64,000 nt of DNA, from assembly GCA_002482965.1 (NCBI GenBank), contig DLGZ01000004.1, positions 105,014-169,013 of the forward strand, given 5' to 3'. The stretch's first letter is position 1. The number at the start of each line of letters is the position of its first letter. A model generated the notes under the pieces. The model was not told the origin of the DNA. It ran no database searches and was given only the letters and a program-made list of their open reading frames with translations. The DNA is from Verrucomicrobiaceae bacterium UBA7681 (GTDB lineage Bacteria > Verrucomicrobiota > Verrucomicrobiia > Verrucomicrobiales > Verrucomicrobiaceae). Made by a program: the position numbers and the translations under genes. Below, piece after piece: positions 8,183 through 17,213 of the stretch.

Positions 8183-8598
8183 TCAAAGGTGATGACCTCA
8201 TCCAGGTTGCCGTTCGCGGACCAGCGTGTCTCACTGCGTGAGGCAAGACCATCAGGCTCAAGCTCCAACGTGATCGAAGTATCCGGCGTTCCCTCAGCCC
8301 AGGTGGCGCTCAAAAAAACATCCACACCGTCTTCGGGGGCGGGCAGGGTGGTCTGCAACTCGATGGGGGAGGCTCCGATATCAGTGATCACCTCCTTGTC
8401 GGCGATCTTGAGACTCAGCGTCACCGGCTTGTGCGCATAGCGCAGCCTCAGCAAGCTCTTCACACTCGGCGATTCCTCAATCTTCACCGGAGCAGCCTTC
8501 GCATGACTCACCGTCCCAGTGAGATGGCTCAGCGGGATCGCCAGCACGATGAACGTGAGGGCGAGCAGAAAGATCTGAATGGGCGGAAAACCACGCAT
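8173..8598 (-). CDS. Membrane-anchored protein of unknown function in the zinc operon
   Basis: A 141-residue protein with one N-terminal hydrophobic segment (IQIFLLALTFIVLAIPLSHL) and a beta-rich remainder, probably facing the periplasm. It sits 3 bp after znuA and overlaps the start of znuC by 10 bp, so it is transcribed and translated with the transporter. I do not recognise a family. The tight coupling suggests a role in zinc uptake, such as an accessory or chaperone, but no metal-binding motif is evident in the soluble part. The last residues end in ITFEWK. Confidence 0.7.
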   Translation of the reverse strand: MRGFPPIQIFLLALTFIVLAIPLSHLTGTVSHAKAAPVKIEESPSVKSLLRLRYAHKPVTLSLKIADKEVITDIGASPIELQTTLPAPEDGVDVFLSATWAEGTPDTSITLELEPDGLASRSETRWSANGNLDEVITFEWK

Positions 8599-8601
8599 GA
8601 C

Positions 8602-9540
8602 TTATTTCACAGGAGCAGGGGCGGGGGCAGGAGTCAGAGCCGCAACGATGGAACGGACATTGTGTGCCAGCATCGTTTCAAAAGTATGCGCCACCTTGGC
8701 TGTACCATCAGCAATCAGCGGCTCACCCACCTTCACCCCCGTGCTGCGCGCAATCTCCGCCAGCACCTTCGGATTCGCCTGATCCTCCGGAAAGATCGCC
8801 TTGATTCCATGCTCCCGAATCTCCTCAATCGTCTCAGCAATATGCTTCGATGACGAGTCATCACTGCGCCCAATGCTCAGCACCGAAAGCGGCTCAAAAC
8901 CGTACTCCTTGCAGAAATAACCAAACGCCGCATGCGCAGTCACAAGCAGACGATCCTTGCGATCAATCTTCGCAATCTCCTTCTGCGCCCAGCTCTTCAG
9001 CTCCCCAAAGCGCTTGCTCGCCACCTTCGCACCTGCTGCATAAGCCGCCGCATTCGCAGGATCAACAGCACTCAACTCATCCGCCACAATACGTGCCGCA
9101 CGCTTCATGTTCTCAGCACTGTGCCACCAATGCGGATCCTCGGAACCATGCTGATGCTCATCATGATCTTTGTCAGCCTCCTTCTCGCCCTCATGATGAT
9201 GCTCATGCTCCACAAAAGGAATGGAAGGAATCTTCTCACCCACTTCCACCAGCTTCACCCCCGCACCAAGACTGTCCCGCAGCTTATCAAGAAAGCTCTC
9301 CAGTCCCTTGCCCGAAGCCAGCAGCAACTTCGCCCCACGCATCTCCGCCAAGTCCTTCGGTGCCGGCTCAAAATGATGCACGTCCGCCCCAGGCTTCAAA
9401 ATCTCAACCACCTCCACATTCGCACCACCGACCTGCCGAGCGAGATCGGCCAGGATGGGATGCAGCGTGGCCACCTTGGTGGCGGCAAAGGTCGGAAGAG
9501 CAGCGGCCAGAAAGCAGAGGGATCGGATGAAATGCTTCAT
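8602..9540 (-). CDS. znuA: Zinc ABC transporter substrate-binding protein
   Basis: A 312-residue cluster A-I binding protein. The chosen start gives the signal peptide MKHFIRSLCFLAAALPTFA; an upstream in-frame start at 9624 would run across the operator and was rejected. Metal-site landmarks are KPGADVHHFEPAPKDL, PHWWHSAENM and the later VTAHAAFGYF. A His/Glu/Asp-rich loop near residues 109-135 (EHEHHHEGEKEADKDHDEHQ) is characteristic of zinc-specific ZnuA. It captures periplasmic zinc and hands it to ZnuB. It is the first gene of a leftward operon and its start is 34 bp from the Zur-like palindrome at 9574-9598. Confidence 0.9.
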   Translation of the reverse strand: MKHFIRSLCFLAAALPTFAATKVATLHPILADLARQVGGANVEVVEILKPGADVHHFEPAPKDLAEMRGAKLLLASGKGLESFLDKLRDSLGAGVKLVEVGEKIPSIPFVEHEHHHEGEKEADKDHDEHQHGSEDPHWWHSAENMKRAARIVADELSAVDPANAAAYAAGAKVASKRFGELKSWAQKEIAKIDRKDRLLVTAHAAFGYFCKEYGFEPLSVLSIGRSDDSSSKHIAETIEEIREHGIKAIFPEDQANPKVLAEIARSTGVKVGEPLIADGTAKVAHTFETMLAHNVRSIVAALTPAPAPAPVK

Positions 9541-9573
9541 GCAAGAAACTAGGCCATGGATAATTGAAAATAC

Positions 9574-9598
9574 AAATGATTTGCAAGTGCAATCATTT
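9574..9598. promoter_or_regulatory. Zur-like operator between znuA and the TonB receptor gene
   Basis: Perfect inverted repeat AAATGATT-N9-AATCATTT, 25 bp in all, with TGCA boxes in the spacer. It lies in the 78-bp divergent gap between the znu operon and the TonB-dependent receptor gene. The AT-rich dyad with ATGATT/AATCAT arms resembles Zur-box dyads of several phyla, and its position would allow one dimer to control both directions. Assignment to Zur is inference from context. Confidence 0.65.
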
Positions 9599-9618
9599 TG
9601 CATATATCTCGGCCAATC

Positions 9619-11718
9619 ATGCAAACCACTTGCACTTACCCGAGCCGTCTCCGCCTCCCCTTGCTCCTCGCACTCACTTCATGCGGGGCACTTTTTGCTG
9701 AATCCGACACAAGAATTCAGCAAGCTGTCCGCCAACCCGCCAGCTTTGAGGAGGAAATCCCTATGGATGAGATGGTAATTACAGCTCCTCTAGACCGTCC
9801 GCTCTTCCAGCAGGCCCAATCAGCCTCCGTACTCAGCGGCCAAAACCTGACTCTCGCCATTGAACCCAGCCTCGGCCAAACCCTCGCCCGCATGCCCGGC
9901 GTCAGCAGTTCCTACTTCGGCCCCGCCTCCAGTCGCCCCATCATCCGCGGTTTGGATGGCGACCGCGTTCGCATCCTGCAAAACGGCCTCAACACCATCG
10001 ACGCCTCCGCCACCAGCGTGGATCACGCCGTGAGCTTTGACACCTCCAACCTGAAGTCAGTGGAGGTGGTGCGCGGTCCTGCAACTCTGCTCTACGGTTC
10101 GAACGCCATCGGCGGTGTCGTCAACTCAATCGACGGCCGCATCGTGGATGAGAAAATCGACGGCACCATCCGTGGGGCACTGAACGGCCGCTACAGCTCC
10201 GTTGACAACGGCTACCTCTCCAGCGTCATGATCGAAGGCGGATACAAAGGGTTAGCCTTTCATGTTGAGTCCTTTACCCGTGCCGCCGAGGACTTCCGCA
10301 TCCCTGGCAACGCTCGCACCACCAACGAGCAGACTCTCAATCCGCTCCCCCCAGGCGAGACCGAAACCCGCAAGATCATGCCCAACAGCAATCTCCGCTC
10401 CGAAGGCGTGACCAGCGGTCTGAGCTACATCTGGGACAAAGGCTTCGTCGGCTTCGCCTGGACCGAATTCCACACCAACTACGGCTCTCCCGCCGAGGAG
10501 AATATCGTCATCGACATGCACCAGCAGCGTCTGGATGTGCGCGGTGCTTTCTACAAGCCCCTGCCACGCATCAAAGAAATCAGCTACAAGCTCGCAGGCT
10601 CCAGGTACCAGCACACCGAGTTCGACAGCGGCGAGCCTTCTACTTTGTTCAAAAACAACGGTTACGATGCCCGAGTAGAGGTGAAACATGAAAAAATCGC
10701 CGGGATGGAAGGCGTGGTCGGCTTTCAGTCGGACCGCAGCGAGTTCAGCAGTTCCGGGAGCGAAGCTTTTCTGCCATCGACCATCACGCAGGCGAACGCG
10801 CTGTTTCTGTATGAAGACATCAGTCGTGGGCCGCTCAGTTTCCAGTTTGGTGGTCGCTACGACCACATCTCAGTGGAGTCGCTAAACAGCGCCGCCTTTG
10901 GCCCGGCACTGGCACGGACATTTGACAATCTGAGCGGCTCGGTGGGCATTGTCTTCACTCCGAATGATGAGTACGCCGTGGCCTTCACCATCAACCGCGC
11001 AGAGCGTGCACCCACATATCAAGAGCTGTTTGCCAACGGCACCCATGCCGCCACTGGCGCATTCGAAATCGGCAACCCCAATCTCCAGCAGGAGAAATCA
11101 GTGGGCTTTGATCTCAATGTGAGGAAACGCATCGGCTGGGTCACGGGCAGCATCGGCGGTTACTACAATCGCTTCACCAACTTCATCGGTCAGTTCCCGA
11201 CCGGAATCGTCCACGTGGTCGGTGGTGAGAGCTACAACGAGATGATTTATCAGGCCACGAACGCCGAATTCATCGGTTCCGAGCTGGAGGCCACCTTCCA
11301 CCTCCTGCATCCCATCACCTCCGAGCCCCCCGAGCACCAGAACAACCTGCACCTCCAACTGCGTGCCGACGTGGTGCGCGCCCGCGACACCAAAACGGGC
11401 CTGTCTCTGCCCCGCATCCCGCCCTTCCACCTGTCCAGCACCTTGAGCATGGAGCACGGACCCTTCGGCGCTCGTCTCGAAGGCATCTACGCCGCACCCC
11501 AAAGCCAGTTGGCGATGAACGAGGCCAGGACCAACAGCTACTTTCTGGTCAATCTGACCCTGACCTACCGCATCGTGCAGGGCCCCACCACCCTCGATTT
11601 TTATGTCAAAGGCATGAACCTGACCAATGAAGATGCACGTGAGCACACCTCCGTCCTCAAGGATCGGGTGCCTTTGCCGGGACGAGGTTTGGTAGCAGGT
11701 CTGAAAATTACCTTCTGA
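9619..11718 (+). CDS. TonB-dependent outer-membrane receptor, probably for zinc (ZnuD-like)
   Basis: A 699-residue TonB-dependent receptor. The start at 9619 gives a signal peptide ending near GALFAES; the upstream ATG at 9598 would overlap the operator. A TonB box-like DEMVITAP is at residues 50-57. The plug domain follows (ARMPGVSSSYFG, PIIRGLDGDRVRILQNG, VEVVRGPATLLYGSNAIGG) and the C-terminal beta-barrel ends in an aromatic residue (LVAGLKITF), as required for outer-membrane insertion. It imports a scarce ligand in a TonB/ExbBD-dependent way. Zinc is inferred because the gene is divergent from znuABC across a shared palindrome; the sequence alone would also allow a siderophore or another metal complex. 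Confidence 0.85.
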   Translation: MQTTCTYPSRLRLPLLLALTSCGALFAESDTRIQQAVRQPASFEEEIPMDEMVITAPLDRPLFQQAQSASVLSGQNLTLAIEPSLGQTLARMPGVSSSYFGPASSRPIIRGLDGDRVRILQNGLNTIDASATSVDHAVSFDTSNLKSVEVVRGPATLLYGSNAIGGVVNSIDGRIVDEKIDGTIRGALNGRYSSVDNGYLSSVMIEGGYKGLAFHVESFTRAAEDFRIPGNARTTNEQTLNPLPPGETETRKIMPNSNLRSEGVTSGLSYIWDKGFVGFAWTEFHTNYGSPAEENIVIDMHQQRLDVRGAFYKPLPRIKEISYKLAGSRYQHTEFDSGEPSTLFKNNGYDARVEVKHEKIAGMEGVVGFQSDRSEFSSSGSEAFLPSTITQANALFLYEDISRGPLSFQFGGRYDHISVESLNSAAFGPALARTFDNLSGSVGIVFTPNDEYAVAFTINRAERAPTYQELFANGTHAATGAFEIGNPNLQQEKSVGFDLNVRKRIGWVTGSIGGYYNRFTNFIGQFPTGIVHVVGGESYNEMIYQATNAEFIGSELEATFHLLHPITSEPPEHQNNLHLQLRADVVRARDTKTGLSLPRIPPFHLSSTLSMEHGPFGARLEGIYAAPQSQLAMNEARTNSYFLVNLTLTYRIVQGPTTLDFYVKGMNLTNEDAREHTSVLKDRVPLPGRGLVAGLKITF

Positions 11719-11814
11719 GTGGTGGGAAACGGCATGTTAGGTCCCAAATTTATCAAAAATGAAATGCTGAAGAGATTCTATTTCCAAATGTAAGATAATT
11801 ATCATAGTATTTGG

Positions 11815-11847
11815 TTGCGCCTAAATATGTATTGAGTATAATTTAGG
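11815..11847 (+). promoter_or_regulatory. Sigma-70-type promoter with inverted repeat over the -10 box
   Basis: TTGCGC (11815-11820), a 16-bp spacer and a perfect TATAAT (11837-11842) lie 27 bp before the start of the polysaccharide gene. Inverted arms CCTAAAT (11820-11826) and ATTTAGG (11841-11847) straddle the -10 box and could be an operator. The surrounding 150 bp are much more AT-rich than the genes. A nearby GATAATTATC palindrome (11794-11803) is another possible regulatory site. Confidence 0.5.
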
Positions 11848-11868
11848 TAGTCACTAGATTTATACGCC

Positions 11869-13362
11869 ATGCAAGCAACCAACTCATCCAATACCAACCT
11901 CCTGAGCTCAGGTGCGGCTTTGCAGGCACTTGAAGCGCGGCGTGCATGGCGGGAAAATGAGCAGTTGTCCCCTCACTTTTGGGTGCTCGTCAGCGTGCTG
12001 GGCGACTTGGTGATGGGGATCTTGGCGGCTTATCTGGCTTTTTGGCTTCGATTCCACACCTTCATGCGTGAATTTGGAAATTTCGACTTCATGTCGTTTC
12101 GTCAGTATGGCGGCCATATGGCATTAGGGAGTCTGTCGCTCATCTTGGTGCTGGGCTGGCAGGACATTTATCACAAGAATGTGCTGCTGCGCACTCGCTG
12201 GGTGTCTTCCAAGATTGCCAAGGGAGTGCTCGTCTGGACGGCCGGGTTCCTTGCCATCACCCTCGCATTGAAACTGGAACCCAGCATCTCCCGTGTCTAT
12301 GTGATGCTCAATGGGGCCACCGCGCTGCTTCTTCTTCTGGGGTGGCGCACGCTTTTCGTTTCGTGCCTGCGCGCACCGGGCCGCATTGAGGCTTTGCAGC
12401 AGCGCACTTTGTTTGTCGGATGGAATGCCGAGGCGGTGGCCTTGTGGAAGACCATGAAGAGAGACCAGACCGGTTCCTTTGACATCATGGGCTGGGTCAG
12501 GACGGGAAATACTGAGGATGGCTGCCCTGCGGACGAAGTTGTACCCTGCCTTGGGGATGTTTACGAAGTGGAGCATTTGGTCAGCACCCATGCCGTGGAC
12601 ATGGTCGTCGTCGCGGACTTGCATGGCCCACGCGAACAGATGATCACCCTCGCCAATCTATGTGAGCGTGAAATGATTCAGTTCAAGGTCATACCCTCGT
12701 ATTTCAGAGTCTTTGTTTCCGGTCTCACCCTTGAAACGATTGCCGGGACTCCGGTGCTGGGGGTCACGCGTCTGCCTTTGGATGACACTCTCAATGTCAT
12801 GTCCAAGCGCATTGTGGATGTCGTGGGTGCCACGATTGGGCTCGTACTGAGCGCTCCAATCATTGCATTTTTTAGCACGGTGGTCTGGTTGGAATCACGG
12901 GGGGCGGTGTTCTACCATCAGCGCCGCTGGGGCTTTAATGGTGTGCCCTTCGACATCATCAAGATTCGATCCATGAAGGTGAATGCTGAGTCTGCCAACG
13001 GCGCGCAATGGTGCGTCAAAGACGATCCTCGTCGTCTCAAGGTGGGGGCCTTCATGCGCAGATGGAACATCGATGAACTGCCTCAGTTCTGGAATGTGCT
13101 GAAGGGGGAGATGAGCCTCGTCGGACCGCGCCCGGAGCGTCCTGAACTCATTGCCGGCTTCAAACATCAAATACCGCACTACAATGCACGGCATCACTCA
13201 AAACCAGGCATGACCGGCTGGGCCCAGGTGAATGGCCTTCGGGGTGACACTGACCTTGGCGAGCGCATTCAGTGCGATCTCTGGTACTTGGAAAACTGGA
13301 GCCTCTGGCTGGATCTCCAGATCATGCTCTTTACTTTCTTCAAGCGGGACAACGCTTATTGA
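11869..13362 (+). CDS. Exopolysaccharide polyprenyl glycosylphosphotransferase (WcaJ/WbaP-like)
   Basis: A 497-residue membrane enzyme that should transfer a sugar-1-phosphate to undecaprenyl phosphate, the first step of exopolysaccharide or capsule repeat-unit assembly. It has four or five N-terminal membrane segments (for example LVMGILAAYLAFWLRF), a central CoA-binding-like Rossmann region, and a C-terminal bacterial sugar transferase domain (PF02397) from about residue 310: KRIVDVVGATIGLVLSAPI, then FDIIKIRSMKVNA, RRWNIDELPQFWNVL, SLVGPRPERPE and KPGMTGWAQVNG. These are the signature blocks of the family and the length is usual. It is followed 96 bp later by a GT2 glycosyltransferase gene in the same direction, so this may be the start of a polysaccharide locus. 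Confidence 0.9.
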   Translation: MQATNSSNTNLLSSGAALQALEARRAWRENEQLSPHFWVLVSVLGDLVMGILAAYLAFWLRFHTFMREFGNFDFMSFRQYGGHMALGSLSLILVLGWQDIYHKNVLLRTRWVSSKIAKGVLVWTAGFLAITLALKLEPSISRVYVMLNGATALLLLLGWRTLFVSCLRAPGRIEALQQRTLFVGWNAEAVALWKTMKRDQTGSFDIMGWVRTGNTEDGCPADEVVPCLGDVYEVEHLVSTHAVDMVVVADLHGPREQMITLANLCEREMIQFKVIPSYFRVFVSGLTLETIAGTPVLGVTRLPLDDTLNVMSKRIVDVVGATIGLVLSAPIIAFFSTVVWLESRGAVFYHQRRWGFNGVPFDIIKIRSMKVNAESANGAQWCVKDDPRRLKVGAFMRRWNIDELPQFWNVLKGEMSLVGPRPERPELIAGFKHQIPHYNARHHSKPGMTGWAQVNGLRGDTDLGERIQCDLWYLENWSLWLDLQIMLFTFFKRDNAY

Positions 13363-13458
13363 AGGTGGGTGTGTGGTGATTGCGTGAAATTGTGCGGTAT
13401 TAGCTTTCGGCTTGTTCCTCAGTCTTAAGTCTTTAGGGTTTGGTTCAGTCATCGTCCC

Positions 13459-14385
13459 ATGCCGCTCTTCACGGTTTTTACGCCCACTTTCAATCGCGCA
13501 CACACGCTGCATCGTGTGTTTGACAGTCTGCAGGCGCAGACCAGCCGCGATTTCGAATGGCTGGTTATCGATGACGGCTCGACCGACGACACCCCCGCTT
13601 TGATGGCCCGTTACCAAAGCGAAGCCACCTTTTCTGTGCGCTACCTGCGGGAGCCGCACCGAGGTGCGCATCATGTACATAATCTCGCGCTGCGAGAAGC
13701 GCAGGGCCAGTTCAGCATCAAGCTCGATTCCGACGACGGCTGTGTGCCGGAGGCGCTCGCAAGCCTGCAGCATCACTGGGAAAATATTCCTGCGACCATG
13801 CGCGAATCCTTTTCCGGCGTCACGGCCCTCTGCCGGGATCAAAATGGCCAGCTCGTCGGCTCACGTTTTCCATCTGACCCTCTCGACTGCTCGGCTGCTG
13901 AACTCGAGTACCGTTACAAGGTGCGCGGAGAAAAGTGGGGTTTCCTTCGTGTCGATGTGCTCCGCCAATATCCCTATCCTGAGGATGTCCACGGCAACTT
14001 CATCCCTGAGTCCTACATCTGGTGCCAGGTGTCAAAGCATTATCAGACCCGCCATATCAACGAGGAACTGCGCATCTACTGGATGGATGCGCCCTCGCTG
14101 GTTCATGGCCCCGCCAGTCCTCGAACCAATGCCGAAGGTCATCGCCTCATGTTCAAGATGGTGCTCAATCTTGAAAGCGGCTGGTTTTTCACCGCCCCGC
14201 TGCGGCTGCTGCGCGCTGCTGCGCAGTACAGCCGTTTTGCCTTCCTGAGCGGTGTTGGTTTTGCGCCGCAGTTTCGTGCCTTGAAATCCACTGGGGGCCG
14301 CTTGCTCTTGTTGGCGGCCTGGCCGGTCGGATTCTTCCTCTGGCAGCGTGATTGTCTGCGGTTTCCGCAGTCTAGAGAAGCTTAA
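13459..14385 (+). CDS. GT2-family glycosyltransferase
   Basis: A 308-residue GT-A fold glycosyltransferase of family 2. The nucleotide-sugar half is clear: TVFTPTFNRAHTLHRVFDSL at the N-terminus, WLVIDDGSTDDTP, and the metal-binding DXD-type IKLDSDDG near residue 90. The C-terminal part, after about residue 230, is more hydrophobic and may be membrane-associated. It probably adds a sugar to the lipid-linked intermediate begun by the enzyme encoded just upstream. Its TAA stop overlaps the stop of the convergent regulator gene by 4 bp (14382-14385). Confidence 0.85.
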   Translation: MPLFTVFTPTFNRAHTLHRVFDSLQAQTSRDFEWLVIDDGSTDDTPALMARYQSEATFSVRYLREPHRGAHHVHNLALREAQGQFSIKLDSDDGCVPEALASLQHHWENIPATMRESFSGVTALCRDQNGQLVGSRFPSDPLDCSAAELEYRYKVRGEKWGFLRVDVLRQYPYPEDVHGNFIPESYIWCQVSKHYQTRHINEELRIYWMDAPSLVHGPASPRTNAEGHRLMFKMVLNLESGWFFTAPLRLLRAAAQYSRFAFLSGVGFAPQFRALKSTGGRLLLLAAWPVGFFLWQRDCLRFPQSREA

Positions 14386-15509
14386 TCGCAGCACCGCTCA
14401 TCCACGGTTTCCCCGCGCATGAAAACGGGAAGCTGGCGGGTGGTGCGCTGCGAGCCGAAGCCGCCTGCCACCACGGCTAGCAGAGCGTTGGCGAGTTGAT
14501 GGCCGAAGACCTCTGCGTCGGCGCGGTAGCAGGAGATGCGTGGGGTGGCAAAGTCGAGCATGGGATCGTCCGTGCGGGCAATGAGAGCGACATCTTTCGG
14601 AATGCGAGTGCCCATTTTCTGCAAATAGGTCAGAGCTAGAAGTGCGTAGGATGGACGGGCGACGATCATGGCGTCGGCCGAGTTCCGGTGCAGAAACGCC
14701 GTGTCCATGACGCTTAGCAGCCCAGGCACCGAATCGTCATGGCGGAGGATGACGGAACGCAGGCCTCCGCCTTGGGCGGTGATGGCCGACTGAAATTCGA
14801 GCTCGCTTTCCACGTCACCGGGACGCGAACCACGGGGTGTGAGCAATGCGATCTGGCGGCGACCGGCCCGAACGAGCACGCCGACCGCATGACAGCAGGC
14901 TGCCCCGTGGTCGATATCTACGGACGGCAGGGAGGTGGCAGCCACACACGAACCTGAGACCACGCAGGGAATGCGGTTGCGCGCGAACCAATGGTGGGTG
15001 CGCGGAGAAGTATGGACGAGCAGCCAGGCCTCCGCCGGGTTCTGCGCGACGAGTTTTTCCAGCGCTCGTTCAGGACGGGGGCTGCCGCAGGCGGCGCTGA
15101 CGTGGGTTTCAATGCGGAGTCCGGCTTTGTCCAGTCTCTGCCGCATGGCCTCATAGATGCCGCTCTGAAAGGGAAGGCGCGCCGGGCCGAGTTCCGGTAG
15201 AAGCATGCAGATGCGCTTTTTCCCGGGAGCCGCAGGCCCGACCTTGAAGGCGTGGGCGATGATGCGCCGCCGCCTGCCGTGGGCGACTTCGATGAGCCCA
15301 TCTCGCTCGATCTGCTCCAACGCCAGCCGCAGTGTCGGCCGACTGACCCCGACCTGCTCGCAAAGCGAGCGTTCACCCGGAAGGTGTTCTTGCCAGACTT
15401 GGTCTGCCAGGGACTGGCGCAACCATCGGACGGCCTGCACGATGAGCGATATGGGAGCGCTGAGTGCGGCGGGTGCTTCGATCCGAGGTAAGGGTTCCGT
15501 GGGATTCAT
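14382..15509 (-). CDS. GntR/LacI hybrid transcriptional regulator
   Basis: A 375-residue regulator. The N-terminal third holds a GntR-type winged helix (LPGERSLCEQVGVSRPTLRLALEQIERDGLIEV), and the rest a LacI-type periplasmic-binding-protein sensor domain (KKRICMLLPELGPARLPFQSG onward, ending with an R-T-D-D-PMLDFATPRISCYR segment). This hybrid architecture is frequent in Verrucomicrobiota. It probably senses a sugar and controls the divergent glycosidase-like gene that starts 139 bp away. A longer frame upstream exists, but the start at 15509 (MNPTEPLPRIEAP) leaves room for a promoter; the choice is uncertain. Confidence 0.82.
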   Translation of the reverse strand: MNPTEPLPRIEAPAALSAPISLIVQAVRWLRQSLADQVWQEHLPGERSLCEQVGVSRPTLRLALEQIERDGLIEVAHGRRRRIIAHAFKVGPAAPGKKRICMLLPELGPARLPFQSGIYEAMRQRLDKAGLRIETHVSAACGSPRPERALEKLVAQNPAEAWLLVHTSPRTHHWFARNRIPCVVSGSCVAATSLPSVDIDHGAACCHAVGVLVRAGRRQIALLTPRGSRPGDVESELEFQSAITAQGGGLRSVILRHDDSVPGLLSVMDTAFLHRNSADAMIVARPSYALLALTYLQKMGTRIPKDVALIARTDDPMLDFATPRISCYRADAEVFGHQLANALLAVVAGGFGSQRTTRQLPVFMRGETVDERCCD

Positions 15510-15648
15510 CGAGAGGTAAGACGATTTTACCAGTTGCTGGGCCTTTTGCTCAAGATTCCGCAGGTCATTGTCCGTTTCTGTCCGCAGCACCGATAGCAAT
15601 CACCGGCTACACCGGGGGCTGTGACGGATGCGGCCTCAATTTTTACTC

Positions 15649-17133
15649 ATGAATCTCCCCTCTTTCATTCACCGCCAGTCGTGGCTGCTTATCGTTCTTT
15701 CCTCCATGACCGGAGTGCTGTCCTGGGGGGATGGCGTAGCAGGCGCGGACGATGCTGTCGCGATCGGGTCACGACGAGAGCTGTTTGTGGACCGCCTGCT
15801 GGTGGGGGAGCTGAAAAACACCGTGCTCAAGCTGCATGAGCCGCAGCTCATGCCGCCGGTGCCGCAGCCACGCCCGCATGGGAATTACGCAACGGTGCTG
15901 CGGGCGGCGGACAAGTTTCAATTTTACTACCGGGGTGACAAAGACCCCAAGGTGACGTGGAAAACACAGGGCATCGAAGCCTATCACGATGGCGAAGTGA
16001 CTCTCTATGCTGAGAGTGCGGACGGCATCCACTGGACACTGCCGAAGCTGGGCCTGCATGAGCATGCCGCCTTCCCCGAAGGGAATATCATTCTCATGAA
16101 CGAGTTCATGGTGAATCACAATTTCACCCCCTTTATCGACACCCGGCCCGGTGTGCCCGCAGATGAAAAATACAAGGCGCTGGGCGGGCTGGCCTATCAA
16201 CCACATCAGCAGGCTGTGCGTGAGAAGCGTGGCCCCGGCGGCCTGAAGGCCTTTGTTTCACCCGATGGCATCCACTGGAAAAGACTGCGCGACGAGCCGG
16301 TGATTCCGGAGGCTTGGGGCAAGTACTTCGATTCGCAGAACTACGCCTTCTGGAGCGAGGCTGAGCAATGCTACGTCTGCTACTTCCGCCGCTTCATCGG
16401 CGGATTGCGCGGCATCGCCCGTACCACCTCGCTGGATTTCATCCACTGGACACCCTTCGTGGAGATGAAGGCGAATCTGCCGGGCGAGCATCTCTACACG
16501 GCATGCACGCAGCCCTACTTTAGGGCTCCGCACCTTTATCTGGCCCTGCCCACACGTTTCATGGAGAAACGTGGAGCGGCGACGGACATCCTCTTCATGA
16601 GCACGCGCGGTGGCGAGGCCAATGACCGCCTCTTCACGCAGAGCCTGATCCGCCCTGGACTGAGCAAGGAGGGCTGGGCAAACCGCGCCAACTACGCAGC
16701 CATCGGCATTCATCAGACCGGGGACACGGAGCTGTCTATGTTCCTCACCAACGGCAGGCGCTACACCCTTCGGCTGGATGGTTTTGTTTCGGTGAACGCC
16801 CCGCTGGAGGGCGGCGAGTTCATCACGCGGCCGCTGACTTTCGACGGCAATGAGCTGACGATCAACTATGCGACGAGTGCGGCAGGACAGATGCAGGTGG
16901 AAATTCAGGATGCGCAGGGCAAGCCCGTTCCTGGCTTCTCGCTCGATGAGTGTGATCCCATCTACGGTGATCACATCGGCCGCGTGGTGACCTGGAAGAA
17001 AGAGAGCGATGTGGGCAGGCTGAAAGGCACGGTGATCAAGCTCAGGTTTGTCATGTCTGACGCCGACCTCTTTGCGATAAAGTTCCAAGACAGCCAAGGC
17101 TCCTCAAACACCGTTCCCAAATCTGGCGGTTAA
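15649..17133 (+). CDS. Secreted five-bladed beta-propeller, glycosidase-like protein
   Basis: About 494 residues, with a signal peptide from the chosen start (MNLPSFIHRQSW then a hydrophobic run ending GVAGA); an ATG 21 bp upstream at 15628 is also possible. The body contains repeated strand motifs such as YAESADGIHWTLPKLGL and FVSPDGIHWKRL, with ADKFQFYYRG and EQCYVCYFRRF between them, which fit the GH32/GH43-type propeller superfamily that is expanded in Planctomycetota and Verrucomicrobiota. I cannot identify the acidic catalytic residues with certainty, so a hydrolase activity is inference. Its divergent neighbour is a sugar-sensing regulator, which supports a role in polysaccharide use. 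Confidence 0.7.
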   Translation: MNLPSFIHRQSWLLIVLSSMTGVLSWGDGVAGADDAVAIGSRRELFVDRLLVGELKNTVLKLHEPQLMPPVPQPRPHGNYATVLRAADKFQFYYRGDKDPKVTWKTQGIEAYHDGEVTLYAESADGIHWTLPKLGLHEHAAFPEGNIILMNEFMVNHNFTPFIDTRPGVPADEKYKALGGLAYQPHQQAVREKRGPGGLKAFVSPDGIHWKRLRDEPVIPEAWGKYFDSQNYAFWSEAEQCYVCYFRRFIGGLRGIARTTSLDFIHWTPFVEMKANLPGEHLYTACTQPYFRAPHLYLALPTRFMEKRGAATDILFMSTRGGEANDRLFTQSLIRPGLSKEGWANRANYAAIGIHQTGDTELSMFLTNGRRYTLRLDGFVSVNAPLEGGEFITRPLTFDGNELTINYATSAAGQMQVEIQDAQGKPVPGFSLDECDPIYGDHIGRVVTWKKESDVGRLKGTVIKLRFVMSDADLFAIKFQDSQGSSNTVPKSGG

Positions 17134-17213
17134 GCGGGGAGGAGAAATGAGCCCACGGGGTCAGCGGGCAAAATGATGTTGTTGTTCCTGAATACGCAGT
17201 CCTTGAAGAGCTT

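Noticed and set aside
11794..11803. GATAATTATC palindrome as a Fur box
   Set aside because: Only ten bases long and with no extended match; it may equally be chance in an AT-rich promoter region.
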